A stretch of 64,000 nucleotides of DNA from Anaerocolumna sp. MB42-C2 (GTDB taxonomy: Bacteria; Bacillota; Clostridia; Lachnospirales; Lachnospiraceae), in NCBI RefSeq assembly GCF_030913705.1, contig NZ_CP133190.1, positions 2,418,001 through 2,482,000 on the forward strand. The letters are read 5' to 3'. Positions within the stretch are counted from its first letter, which is position 1; every line of letters starts with the position of its first letter. Of the stretch, positions 27,733-37,039 are shown piece after piece. The notes under the pieces were generated by a model. It had not been told where the DNA came from and searched no databases. It was given only the letters and a program-made list of their open reading frames with translations. The translations under genes were made by a program, and so were the position numbers.

Positions 27733-28557
27733 TTACGAATTTGTTTTAATATCTTTTAATTTTTTTACCCAAACTGAAAACATGTCAATCCAGTTTTGTA
27801 TTTCAGGTCTGCACTCGAACTTTTCAGTACTTACTTCTTCTGTTCCAAGGCTTAGCCCATGATTTCCCTCACCATAAATGTGAAGTTCCAATGGTATCTT
27901 ATACTTGCACAACTCCGTTGCAAATAATAAGGAATTCTCAACTGGCACCGTCTTATCCGTATAGGTGTGCCAAATAAAAGTAGGCGGTACATCTTTTGAA
28001 ACCTGTTTCTCTAAAGACAACATTTCCAAGAGATTACTTTTATCCTCTCCTAATAAATTTTGAAAGGAAGCTTGATGTTTGTTTTGAACAGATGATATGA
28101 CGGGATAAGAGAGTAAAAGAGCATTCGGTCTTATTTTTTCCTTTTGGCAATGTAATTTATTATATAGGATATCTTTACTCCAGAAAACCCCCAAACTGGC
28201 GGCTAAATGACCGCCGGCAGAAAAACCACAGACTATCAATTGTTCTTTATCTATGTGCCACTTATCCGCATTCTCTCGAATTAATTCCATACTTTTTGCC
28301 AACTCTAACAGGGCTTGCGGAAAATTCCCGTATTCTGTTGTATAGTGCAGAATAAATGCATGAAACCCTTTTTGATTCATAGCGATGGCAACCGGCTCTC
28401 CTTCTCTGTTTGATGTAAAGCTATATCCGCCGCCAGGACATATAATAACAGCCGGCCGCTTTCGGTTTAAATCCATTTCAATAAAATTATCAAGTATATA
28501 TGTTACTAAAGCAGCTTTTTTATCATTGACTTTAATATCAATTTTCTCATGTATCAT
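27733..28557 (-). CDS. Alpha/beta-hydrolase esterase (acetyl-xylan-esterase-like)
   Basis: 274 residues without a signal peptide. The oxyanion motif GGGYSFTSNREGEPVA follows the first strand (VIICPGGGY, residues about 37-46), and the nucleophile elbow GFSAGGHLAAS lies near residue 117; candidate Asp (HTYTDKTVPVE) and His (GEGNHGLSLG) complete a triad. This is the intracellular BD-FAE/Axe-type family that removes acetyl or feruloyl groups from sugars. Its place between the binding-protein and permease genes suggests that the imported sugar is acylated. Confidence 0.87.
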   Translation of the reverse strand: MIHEKIDIKVNDKKAALVTYILDNFIEMDLNRKRPAVIICPGGGYSFTSNREGEPVAIAMNQKGFHAFILHYTTEYGNFPQALLELAKSMELIRENADKWHIDKEQLIVCGFSAGGHLAASLGVFWSKDILYNKLHCQKEKIRPNALLLSYPVISSVQNKHQASFQNLLGEDKSNLLEMLSLEKQVSKDVPPTFIWHTYTDKTVPVENSLLFATELCKYKIPLELHIYGEGNHGLSLGTEEVSTEKFECRPEIQNWIDMFSVWVKKLKDIKTNS

Positions 28558-28588
28558 AGTTATTTTCCTTTCTGTAAGATTTCTCGTG

Positions 28589-28630
28589 AAAATAGAAAAA
28601 GGAGGGAACCCCCTCCCTTTTTTCTATTTT
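28589..28630 (-). terminator. Terminator-like hairpin directly after the binding-protein gene
   Basis: AAAATAGAAAAAGGAGGG (28589-28606), loop AACC, complementary arm 28611-28630. The stem includes the TAG stop of the binding-protein gene. Such hairpins make the binding protein more abundant than downstream products. Confidence 0.75.
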
Positions 28631-29997
28631 AATAACTCATCTGATCTAGATTTTGCATCCGCAAATGCTGTATCAAGATCCTTTTGATCTGTAAAATAAG
28701 CTTCTGTTTCTTCTGCCAGTATCTTCTGTATCTCCGGTAAGCTGGTTGTTATCGTCGGTATCGTAAGTTTTTCACCTCCTACAGGGAAAACGAGAGCTTT
28801 TGCAGAATCCATATCTATTAAATCCTCTGCTCCTTTTGAGAACGATTCAGCTAATACATTCTTGTCAACTTTATTACACAATGCAATACGTCCGCCTGCT
28901 GCCATCGATGACACACCTTCTTGCGTATACCATTTCACAAATTCCCAAGCGGCATCAACATTTTCTGATTTGGGATTAATACTGATCTCATCGCCTAAAC
29001 CACCATATACATAATTTCTCTGATCTTTCGAAATAACCGGATAAGGTGCATATGCAGTAACAAAATCATGGGGATATTGCTCTTTATCTTTTACACTGCG
29101 AATTGCCCAGTTTCCGACAATCATAGCCGAATGCCCTGTTAAAAACATACTTTCCTGAGTTAATTTTTGTGTTATGCTGTCCACATGGGTAGGCGCTGTT
29201 TTGTCAACATTCATTGTATTGTATACTAATTCAGCTGTTTTCTTAAGTACATCATTATCAAAATTAGTTTCTTTACCGCCTTCTTTGTATAAAGGATTAC
29301 CGCCTAAAGTCTGCATTGCCAGATACAGCCAATATTCAGTAATGTTTTGCTGAGTATTCCAGAACATACCATATACTTTATCCTGGCCTTCGCCTTTGGT
29401 TAACTTTTTACATACCTCTCTAAATTCATCAAAAGTCCATTCCGTAGGAATTGCAATTCCGGCAGCATCAAACATATCTTTATTTAAGAGAAGTGTACCT
29501 TTTGTAATAACACTTGCTATTGAATACGGTTTACCATTGATATAATCTGCTTTCACGTCACTGCCAAACATGCCTTCATAATCAAAATTATCTCTGGTCA
29601 TTAATTCTGAAAGGTCAAGCGCCATTCCGCCTTCTGCTCTCTTCTGCATCTTATAAGTACCGTAAGATACGTATACATCAATATCGCTTCCGGCTAAAAG
29701 GCTTGTCTCAAGTTTTAAATTTCCCTGATCATCATTTACATACCTCTCATACTCTACTTGAATACCTTTATCTTTATATTCTTCATTAAAACGGTCAACA
29801 ACATCCTGCGGACCTGTTTCCGGGGGTACACCGCCCCAAAATCTAATTGTCACCATATCTTTGTCACTGCTTTTTTTTCCTGCTTCTTCATTTGTAGTGA
29901 CTTTTGTTCCTGCTGTTTCTTTTTTTGCCCCACAACCCGCTAGTAATGAAGTGCACAGAACTGCTACCAAAATAATTGAAACCAATTTACGTTTCAT
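28624..29997 (-). CDS. ABC importer extracellular solute-binding lipoprotein (family 1)
   Basis: 457 residues with lipobox LLAGC (Cys22) and a strong ribosome site (GGGAGGAG). The body has family 1 features: VTIRFWGGVPPETGPQDVVD near the N-terminus, then SLLAGSDIDVYVS and IPTEWTFDEFREVCKKLTKG. It captures an oligosaccharide or a modified sugar for the permeases at 25816-27601. It has its own promoter behind the two-component genes and is followed by a terminator-like hairpin. Confidence 0.93.
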   Translation of the reverse strand: MKRKLVSIILVAVLCTSLLAGCGAKKETAGTKVTTNEEAGKKSSDKDMVTIRFWGGVPPETGPQDVVDRFNEEYKDKGIQVEYERYVNDDQGNLKLETSLLAGSDIDVYVSYGTYKMQKRAEGGMALDLSELMTRDNFDYEGMFGSDVKADYINGKPYSIASVITKGTLLLNKDMFDAAGIAIPTEWTFDEFREVCKKLTKGEGQDKVYGMFWNTQQNITEYWLYLAMQTLGGNPLYKEGGKETNFDNDVLKKTAELVYNTMNVDKTAPTHVDSITQKLTQESMFLTGHSAMIVGNWAIRSVKDKEQYPHDFVTAYAPYPVISKDQRNYVYGGLGDEISINPKSENVDAAWEFVKWYTQEGVSSMAAGGRIALCNKVDKNVLAESFSKGAEDLIDMDSAKALVFPVGGEKLTIPTITTSLPEIQKILAEETEAYFTDQKDLDTAFADAKSRSDELLK

Positions 29998-30037
29998 CTT
30001 GTATCTCCTCCCGATGGATTATTTTAAATACAGTTTG

Positions 30038-30066
30038 ATTATATAGTCACAATCTTCAATTCTCCA
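30038..30066 (-). promoter_or_regulatory. Promoter of the binding-protein/esterase/importer operon
   Basis: Minus-strand TGGAGA (30061-30066), 17-base spacer, perfect TATAAT (30038-30043). The poor -35 box fits a promoter needing an activator such as the AraC-type regulator encoded upstream. Confidence 0.6.
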
Positions 30067-30177
30067 TTAAGTAAATTGCTATTTTCTTATACAATAATAC
30101 TTTTTTAAAGATGCAACAATTTATTTATTATCACTTTATTTTGAAATATCATCATTATTTTTTGATACAAGTATATC

Positions 30178-31464
30178 TTAGATACTTTCTCCGATTTCTT
30201 CTGTTTTTTCAATAAAATTTTTACGGTATACATTGGGAGCAATGCCAATAATTTTTTTAAATAATATACTAAAATAGTTGTAGTTTTCAATTCCTACTAA
30301 TAAGGCAACCTCATTAATCTTAATATTTTGATTCTGCAGTAGTTCACAGGCACGCATAATTCTTGTACGATTAACATAATCAGTAAATCCCATTTTCATA
30401 TTGTCTTTAAACACATGTGAAAAATAACTCTGGCTCATATTTATTTCTCTTGCTGCAATCTCTATGCTTAAATTTTCATTCAGATGTTCATTTATATATT
30501 CTTTAATAATCCTGATTTCACTTCGTAAATTATCATCACAGAAATGTAATTTTCCACATTCACCCGGCAGTCTTTGGTATAATGCATTTTTACATTCATT
30601 TACTGCATAATGTATTCCTTCAATGTTGTTATAAATTTTACTGATAACTCCGGTTACATTAATATCAAAATATCTTTTTAGATATTCAAAAATGATCTGA
30701 AATTTTTGATTTAATTCACTATAAATCTTTCCCTGATCATCAAATCCTTCCGTTTCAATCAAATATAACACATCTTCCGCATCATAGTTAAATCCTACAA
30801 TATTAAACTGTTCTTCTAAAATCTCAGTAATCATATTTTCCATTGAAAATTTGGTTAACTGAATGCTGGTGATTTTTCCGGTTAATACATCCCTTGTAAA
30901 ATCATCTATTCCAACCATCATTACTATGTATGGTTTGTTAAAAGGGAATCTAACGTTAACAATATTTAATTCTCTTAATATCTCATCTCTATCTATATAT
31001 GTTTTTTCAGCCAGCATTTTTATCAATGTACTTTTTATTGCTTGTCTGTTTTTACGAACGACACTTTCCATTTCATTATTTGATGATTTTCCTAACTTCT
31101 GATTCACTTCCCCCAGTATTTTTAATATCTCTTCTTTATTGATGGTTAATTTAAATACATAATCTAATGCGCCTAATTGCAATGCTTTTCTCACATTATT
31201 AAAATCATTATGATTGCTCAATATAACAAATTGTATATTGTTATATTTTTCTTTGCATTCCTCGATTAATCGAAAACCATCCATTTTATCCATTACTAAA
31301 TCGGTAAAGATTAAGTCCGGATGATATATTTCAATTTTTTCCAATGCATCTTGACCGTTTTCCGCTTCGGCAACTACCTGATATCCTTGTTCTTCCCAAT
31401 CAATTATTGACTGCATACCCAGCCGCACCATGATCTCATCATCAACAATCATTACGTTCTTCAT
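30178..31464 (-). CDS. YesN-type response regulator with AraC output
   Basis: 428 residues from ATG 31462-31464; an ATG four codons earlier abuts the AAGAGG ribosome site, so the later one is preferred. Receiver domain with Asp55 (LIFTDLVMDK) and VFKLTINKEE carrying the conserved Lys. C-terminal AraC double helix-turn-helix (about 325-425: LSIEIAAREINMSQSYFSHVF and INEVALLVGIENYNYFSILF). The start overlaps the end of the kinase gene, a mark of coupled translation. Probably activates the importer promoter at 30038-30066. Confidence 0.92.
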   Translation of the reverse strand: MKNVMIVDDEIMVRLGMQSIIDWEEQGYQVVAEAENGQDALEKIEIYHPDLIFTDLVMDKMDGFRLIEECKEKYNNIQFVILSNHNDFNNVRKALQLGALDYVFKLTINKEEILKILGEVNQKLGKSSNNEMESVVRKNRQAIKSTLIKMLAEKTYIDRDEILRELNIVNVRFPFNKPYIVMMVGIDDFTRDVLTGKITSIQLTKFSMENMITEILEEQFNIVGFNYDAEDVLYLIETEGFDDQGKIYSELNQKFQIIFEYLKRYFDINVTGVISKIYNNIEGIHYAVNECKNALYQRLPGECGKLHFCDDNLRSEIRIIKEYINEHLNENLSIEIAAREINMSQSYFSHVFKDNMKMGFTDYVNRTRIMRACELLQNQNIKINEVALLVGIENYNYFSILFKKIIGIAPNVYRKNFIEKTEEIGESI

Positions 31465-33283
31465 AATTCTCATCATCCTCTTTTATTAAAGGTAATTTTA
31501 TTATAACACTTGTACCGCTATCATTTGCTCGTTCAAAATGTAAGCCATACGTATTTCCAAATCTGATTTTTATTTGTTCATTTACATTATGAATACCGAT
31601 TTTGTTAAATTTTTTATACTCTAATTGATTATCCTCCAGACTATTTTCACAATTCTCCTGATTTATATGAACCATTTGCTCATCCGTTAACCCTTTTCCG
31701 TTATCCTCAATGATTATTTGTAAATAATCTCCTATCGTATCCGCTTTAATCGCCAGTATGTTATCTTTTTTATTTTTCCCAAAACCATGTACAATCGCAT
31801 TTTCAACAATAGGCTGAAGCATAAAGCGTATTATTTTGTATTGAAGTAAATTATCTGGTACCAGGATTTTTGTTTCACATAAATTTCCATAGCGCATATT
31901 CTGAATCTTAATATATCCTTTTAAATTTTCAATTTCTTCTTCAATGGATACCAGATCCTCTCCTTTTCCCATACTGTATCTTAGCATATTGCCAAGAGCA
32001 TCTATCATTTCTACAATATTATCAGCTTTTTTAATAATAGCCATCCATCTGATAGTACCTAATGTATTAAACAGGAAATGTGGATTTAATTGAGCTTTTA
32101 GAAACTCAATACGATACTGTTCTTTTACTTTCTGTTCCACTTTAATTTGCTTAAACAGTTCTTTGATGTTTTCATTCATATTATAAAAAGAGCGATTTAA
32201 ATGGCCGATTTCATCATTTCTCTTTACATTCAGTTCTTTATAAGACGTATCTATATTCATATCATATTGATTCATATGGTGTGCCAATAGCTTTATTGGT
32301 TTCACAATCATAATTGCTATAAAATAGATTACTATAATTAATATTATAAGAGCAGCCATTACTAATATGTTCATTTGTTTTGTGAAGGCTCTAAACTGCT
32401 TCATGACATCCTGATAATCAGAAAAATAACATACTTTCAATTCTTTTCCATTCATGGTCCATTTTGCATCGATATTATAATTACACAATAAGTAGTCCGA
32501 ACCATTGATCAACTTTACTTTATCTTCTACTACATCTTGATAATATTCTTTTGGCATAGTACTTGCCGCTTCAGGTAATATTCCATTTCCCTGGTCTAAT
32601 CTTAATATTATCTGTCCGTCTTCATCACACACATAAATGTTATCACCAGGATTTGCATACTTCTCCAAGACCTTGCTGATTTGATCCTGCCTTATACTAA
32701 TAATTAATGTACCTATCTCATTACCAACTACAGTTTCATTAAGTATACTTCTGGATAATCCTATATATTTATCTGTTTCTTTGTCTTCTAAAATAAAAGC
32801 ATCCGAAAATGCAGCCCATTGTACATACCCTTTATTATCATGACTTTGCTTAACAAATTCTTTATCCAACAAAAAAGTATAGTCATGATAATTCTTTTCC
32901 CAGTTTGAATATATATCTTGATTATTATCAATAATGGTTATTTGTACTTTATTAGCATCGAAAACACTGTTCAGCATAATCTGATAAACAACATCATCAA
33001 AAACTTTATATTTTTTAAAATAAGAATCCTTACTCTGCAATTCATTTTTTAATAATTCACTCGACACAATGATACTTGATAAATTAGACAGCCGATCAAA
33101 TGTCTCATGTAAATCTTCTTCACTTTTTGTAAGTGTTTGTGCCGTTCTTGCATTTAATTCTGATATAATATAATTTTCAAAACGACTCTTCATAAAAATT
33201 AATATCAAATCCATAGGGATAACAGCGAATATAATAAGAATCAGAAATATCTTAGCAGTTAAGGTAAATGATTTTTTTTTCAT
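31442..33283 (-). CDS. YesM-type sensor histidine kinase
   Basis: 613 residues from ATG 33281-33283 after AAAAGG. Membrane helix at about 10-30, an extracytoplasmic Cache-like sensor of about 270 residues, a second helix (ILVMAALIILIIVIYFIAIM), a HAMP linker (VKPIKLLAHHMNQYD), then the kinase core with AQLNPHFLFNTLGTIRWMA and the ATP-binding motifs LQPIVENAIVHGFG and EDNGKGLTDEQ. It pairs with the overlapping regulator gene and probably senses a sugar released outside the cell. Confidence 0.93.
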   Translation of the reverse strand: MKKKSFTLTAKIFLILIIFAVIPMDLILIFMKSRFENYIISELNARTAQTLTKSEEDLHETFDRLSNLSSIIVSSELLKNELQSKDSYFKKYKVFDDVVYQIMLNSVFDANKVQITIIDNNQDIYSNWEKNYHDYTFLLDKEFVKQSHDNKGYVQWAAFSDAFILEDKETDKYIGLSRSILNETVVGNEIGTLIISIRQDQISKVLEKYANPGDNIYVCDEDGQIILRLDQGNGILPEAASTMPKEYYQDVVEDKVKLINGSDYLLCNYNIDAKWTMNGKELKVCYFSDYQDVMKQFRAFTKQMNILVMAALIILIIVIYFIAIMIVKPIKLLAHHMNQYDMNIDTSYKELNVKRNDEIGHLNRSFYNMNENIKELFKQIKVEQKVKEQYRIEFLKAQLNPHFLFNTLGTIRWMAIIKKADNIVEMIDALGNMLRYSMGKGEDLVSIEEEIENLKGYIKIQNMRYGNLCETKILVPDNLLQYKIIRFMLQPIVENAIVHGFGKNKKDNILAIKADTIGDYLQIIIEDNGKGLTDEQMVHINQENCENSLEDNQLEYKKFNKIGIHNVNEQIKIRFGNTYGLHFERANDSGTSVIIKLPLIKEDDENYEERNDC

Positions 33284-33350
33284 AATTAGAATCATCCTTT
33301 TCAGAAACAAATATTAGTATTCGAGGGAAAGGCAGCTAAATTTACCTTTA

Positions 33351-33379
33351 AGTATACAATCGGCAGCATATAAAAGCAA
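33351..33379 (-). promoter_or_regulatory. Promoter of the kinase/regulator pair
   Basis: Minus-strand TTGCTT (33374-33379), 17-base spacer, TATACT (33351-33356), about 65 bases before the kinase start. Confidence 0.6.
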
Positions 33380-33435
33380 GCAAATATCACCAATCGGGCT
33401 TTAATACTATTTTTTACCGGTATCTTTTGCAATAG

Positions 33436-33481
33436 AAAAAGAACATTTAGAAATAGAATCGTTAACTATTTCTAAATGTTC
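33436..33481 (-). terminator. Terminator of the FtsX-type exporter operon
   Basis: Perfect 16-bp arms GAACATTTAGAAATAG (33441-33456) and complement (33466-33481), with five T following on the minus strand. Confidence 0.85.
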
Positions 33482-33527
33482 CAACAAAATCCTTATTTAA
33501 CCAGCTTAACCTTATAAAACGTTTTTC

Positions 33528-36140
33528 TTATTCTTCCCTTAAACGTTCCACAATACTGTACTTTCTTATATATTGATATGTTATAAACGGAACCCCCAGG
33601 GCAATTACTATAAATGCCGGTATGGTTACTATAAACGGTACAATAGTAAAATGATAGGAAAAATATGCTGCTATGTGATTAAAAGCACGTATTAAAGTAA
33701 GAGAGAGGAAACTTCCCACTATCATACTGATGGCTGCCGTAAAAAGAATGTAATAAAAACCTTCGTACAGTAATAATTTCTTTAATTGTTTATCCGTCAT
33801 ACCGATACTCTGAAGCATGGCGAATTCCCGTTTTCTGGTTATGGCACTGGTAAGCATCGTATTAATGAAGTTAAGAACCCCGATAATGGCTATTACAAAT
33901 GCAAGAGCACAGCCTACCAGCGTAATAACGCTCATCATGGAGGTAAACTCACCCCGCAGACTTTCCTTACTTTGATAGGCCATATTTGGGTCTATTTGTG
34001 TGGTGTACGAGTCCAGAAATTTTACAAAAGAAGCTTCCTTTTCATCTTCAACCTGAAAGCTGGCCCCAAACGGTTCTGCCAGTCCATCCATTTTCAGTAA
34101 TTCCTCTTTCGGTAATATGGTAGTCAAAGCATTTAAGGCAAACCTTTTTTCCGTCATGGAATAAGGAAGGTCTGCGACTGCCATAACTTCATACTCTTTC
34201 TGATGGGTGTATATTAATTCCTTACTAATTATGTTTCCCTCAGAATCCTTAATATCCTTATATCCGGGATCTGAATCTGCAAAATTCAGGGTAATGATAT
34301 CGCCGGGATGATAATAGGAATCTGTATTATCTAATAGAGGCGTTACTAATACATAGTTTCCGGTACGGAATTTTTCTAAATCAAAAGTACCCTCCAATAT
34401 TCTTAGGTTCTTAAGCAGCTCTTCATCATAGGCAAACCGCTGTTCTGAGATTGGTTTATTCTCTGCTGCGGTTTCTTCTGCTTCTTCTTTATTGTACTCC
34501 CGGATATCAAGTTTATTTTCCTGATACAATTTCTTGAATTGCTTATATCCCTCCTCAGACAAGGTATGATTCAACTCGCCGTAATCGTGATATAACAGAT
34601 TTCCTGTCTTTACACCATCCTGTCTTAAAGCACTTTGATAAAATTCCTCAGAAAGCTTTAAATTAGGTCCATATTGAATCATATCTGCGGAAAATATCAT
34701 GGCATCACCGGTTAACATGCTTTCCAGATAGTCATTCAGACTGAAACTTTTTATAAAGGTAACAACCTCTGTTAAAAGAATTACACTTAAGGATAAGGAA
34801 ACGATTACGATAGCTGTTTTCTTTCTGTTTCTTACCAGGTTCGTATAGGCCATTCTGGAAATTTTCGCACCTGACGTAGTTTTTTTACCCTTACCCTTTG
34901 TTTTGCTGTCTTCTGTGAACTTCAGTGCTTCCACCGGAGATATACCTCCGGCTATTTTACTTGGTTTACGGCAGCTGATTAATACGGTAAACAGTGAAAA
35001 AATACCTCCAAACAGAAATATATAAGGATTGGCTTTGAGTGCAAAACCAATGGTGCTGATGCCATTTGTTACTTTAAAAAGAGCCGGCATCATTATTTTT
35101 CCTATGAGAAAACCACAAAATAACCCAATGGGAATCCCAAACAGGGACAATATGAAAGCCTGTCTTAATACTAAAGCCTTTATCTGTTTTTTCGTCGTAC
35201 CGATTGTTTTCAGTAATCCGTAAAATCGGATATCATTCAGTATGGATATATGAAAAATATTGAATATAATCAGGAAACCGGTTAACAACATAACGAAAAG
35301 TGCAACGGCCAACATAATAACAGAGGTTATGTCTATATCTGAAATCTTTTCCGTTAAATAAGCCCAATTAATGCCAATATGGGTATCATCCAGCCGGAGG
35401 TTGCTGTCTTTTAAAACCTGTCTCATATTTTTTTCAATATTCCTGGAATTTTTAAACATAACATTGACCTGATAAAGACCTTCACCGGACTGCGTGGGAT
35501 ATTCTTTGTATCGCTCCCGTATTTCTTCATCGGTTCTACCCTTTTTCAATTCTTTTAAAAAGTCCTCTGAAATATAAACCCCGCTGGCACCCATCACCGG
35601 GTCTCCCTGATACCATCCGGAAAGTATAAACTTTTTATCATACTCTTTTCCAAGAAAATCGAATTGAAGTCTTACCTCTTCCCCAACTTTATGCGGTATT
35701 TGCAGCAGGTCAAGCACAATCGTATCAAGTACTACTTCATTCTCTTCCTCCGGCAGAGCCCCCTCTTTCAATTTCATAAAACCAAATTTAAGATTGTAAG
35801 GCTGCATGTAACGAATCTCTGTCTGCCTTTTTGCGAGTTTCTTATTCCTGGCGATTCCTATAAAAATATCATATCCGTAATCCTTTACAAGAGGATCTGC
35901 TACCAGGGTTTCATATTCCGCCTGTGTTACGGCTTTAAAGCCACCATGTGCCTTTGTACCGATCTGGCGCATTGTCTGCTCCTCTGTGATTTGTACCATT
36001 CCGCTGCCAAGTGTGAAAAGTGATGTAAAAAGCAGGGAGGTCAAGGCAATTGCCACAATTGCAAATAGATTACGCATACGGTTGTTTTTCAAGCTGTTCC
36101 TTGATAACCTGCGAATAATCTCTTTATTATTATTTCTCAT
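33528..36140 (-). CDS. FtsX/MacB-type ABC transporter permease, large two-domain form
   Basis: 870 residues from ATG 36138-36140, preceded by GCGAGG; an upstream in-frame ATG is in a GC-rich palindrome and lacks a ribosome site. One N-terminal helix, an external domain of about 200 residues, three helices (FtsX domain 1 around DIDITSVIMLAVALFVMLLTG), a short linker, another helix, a second long external domain, and a C-terminal FtsX domain (LVGCALAFVIAIIGVLNFIN to the end). This layout fits permeases that remove or sense peptides, lipids or antibiotics at the membrane. It pairs with the ATPase immediately upstream and lies beside an OmpR-type two-component system. Confidence 0.9.
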   Translation of the reverse strand: MRNNNKEIIRRLSRNSLKNNRMRNLFAIVAIALTSLLFTSLFTLGSGMVQITEEQTMRQIGTKAHGGFKAVTQAEYETLVADPLVKDYGYDIFIGIARNKKLAKRQTEIRYMQPYNLKFGFMKLKEGALPEEENEVVLDTIVLDLLQIPHKVGEEVRLQFDFLGKEYDKKFILSGWYQGDPVMGASGVYISEDFLKELKKGRTDEEIRERYKEYPTQSGEGLYQVNVMFKNSRNIEKNMRQVLKDSNLRLDDTHIGINWAYLTEKISDIDITSVIMLAVALFVMLLTGFLIIFNIFHISILNDIRFYGLLKTIGTTKKQIKALVLRQAFILSLFGIPIGLFCGFLIGKIMMPALFKVTNGISTIGFALKANPYIFLFGGIFSLFTVLISCRKPSKIAGGISPVEALKFTEDSKTKGKGKKTTSGAKISRMAYTNLVRNRKKTAIVIVSLSLSVILLTEVVTFIKSFSLNDYLESMLTGDAMIFSADMIQYGPNLKLSEEFYQSALRQDGVKTGNLLYHDYGELNHTLSEEGYKQFKKLYQENKLDIREYNKEEAEETAAENKPISEQRFAYDEELLKNLRILEGTFDLEKFRTGNYVLVTPLLDNTDSYYHPGDIITLNFADSDPGYKDIKDSEGNIISKELIYTHQKEYEVMAVADLPYSMTEKRFALNALTTILPKEELLKMDGLAEPFGASFQVEDEKEASFVKFLDSYTTQIDPNMAYQSKESLRGEFTSMMSVITLVGCALAFVIAIIGVLNFINTMLTSAITRKREFAMLQSIGMTDKQLKKLLLYEGFYYILFTAAISMIVGSFLSLTLIRAFNHIAAYFSYHFTIVPFIVTIPAFIVIALGVPFITYQYIRKYSIVERLREE

Positions 36141-36175
36141 ATTTACCTCGCATTCCGCCGCCAACGGCGGCACAC

Positions 36176-36844
36176 TTATCCCTCAATAATTTTACCGTCT
36201 TCCATGTGTATGATCCTGTCACATAGCTGAGCTAATGCTTCATTATGTGTAATCATTACGATGGTCTGATTGAATTTCTGACCTGTAGTTTTTAACAGTC
36301 CCACCACCTCCGAGGAAGTTTTGGAATCCAGGTTACCCGTAGGCTCATCCGCCAGAATAATGGAAGGTTTTGCCGCTAATGCCCTTGCAATTGCAACTCT
36401 CTGCTGCTGCCCGCCGGACAACTGGTTTGGTTTATTATAACGTTTTTCTTCTATTCCTAAGGTTTTTAAAATATCTTCCACAAAATCCGTATCAGCCTGG
36501 TTTCCATCCAGCTCTAACGGCAATATAATATTTTCATAGACATTGATAATGGGAAGCAGATTATAATTTTGAAATACAAAGCCGATATTTCTTCTTCGGA
36601 ATATTGTTAATTCATTTTCATTAAAGCCTGAAATATCTCTTTCTCCTATGGTGACAGAACCACTGGTGGGATAATCTAGTCCTCCCAGCATGTGAAGCAG
36701 TGTAGATTTTCCGCTGCCGCTCGTTCCGACAACAGCAACAAACTCTCCTTTATCAATCTCCATATCCACCCCATCCAGTGCTTTTACTATATTAGGGGAA
36801 GTTCCGTAATATTTCTTTAAATCCTTTGTTTTTAATATACACAT
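36176..36844 (-). CDS. ABC transporter ATPase (LolD/MacB/BceA-type)
   Basis: 222 residues, full length for the family. Walker [10 protein letters not shown] (about 40-48), Q-loop [10 protein letters not shown], signature [15 protein letters not shown], Walker [13 protein letters not shown] and the switch MITHN are all intact. It energises the FtsX-type permease 35 bases downstream. It has its own leader behind a terminator, so its expression can be uncoupled from that of the kinase gene. Confidence 0.95.
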   Translation of the reverse strand: MCILKTKDLKKYYGTSPNIVKALDGVDMEIDKGEFVAVVGTSGSGKSTLLHMLGGLDYPTSGSVTIGERDISGFNENELTIFRRRNIGFVFQNYNLLPIINVYENIILPLELDGNQADTDFVEDILKTLGIEEKRYNKPNQLSGGQQQRVAIARALAAKPSIILADEPTGNLDSKTSSEVVGLLKTTGQKFNQTIVMITHNEALAQLCDRIIHMEDGKIIEG

Positions 36845-37001
36845 AACACTCCTGTCCGCATAGCATGTACTATGCCTGTCTTAAGGTTAATAAAATATAT
36901 TATCATTCACAGCCCTGCCTAAAGGCTGAAGAACCGTAAATATAATAATAATGAAACTATATAAAGTGTAACAAAAAAATCTTTCACACTAATGACAATA
37001 T

Positions 37002-37030
37002 AAAAAAAGTTCTTACAATTTTGTAAGAAC
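37002..37030 (-). terminator. Terminator after the kinase gene; also matches a BceR-type box
   Basis: Perfect 10-bp stem GTTCTTACAA (37009-37018) and TTGTAAGAAC (37021-37030) with seven T following on the minus strand. It contains TTACA-N4-TGTAA, the pattern published for BceR-like regulators, about 170 bases before the ATPase start. Confidence 0.8.
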
Positions 37031-37039
37031 CAGGTAATA

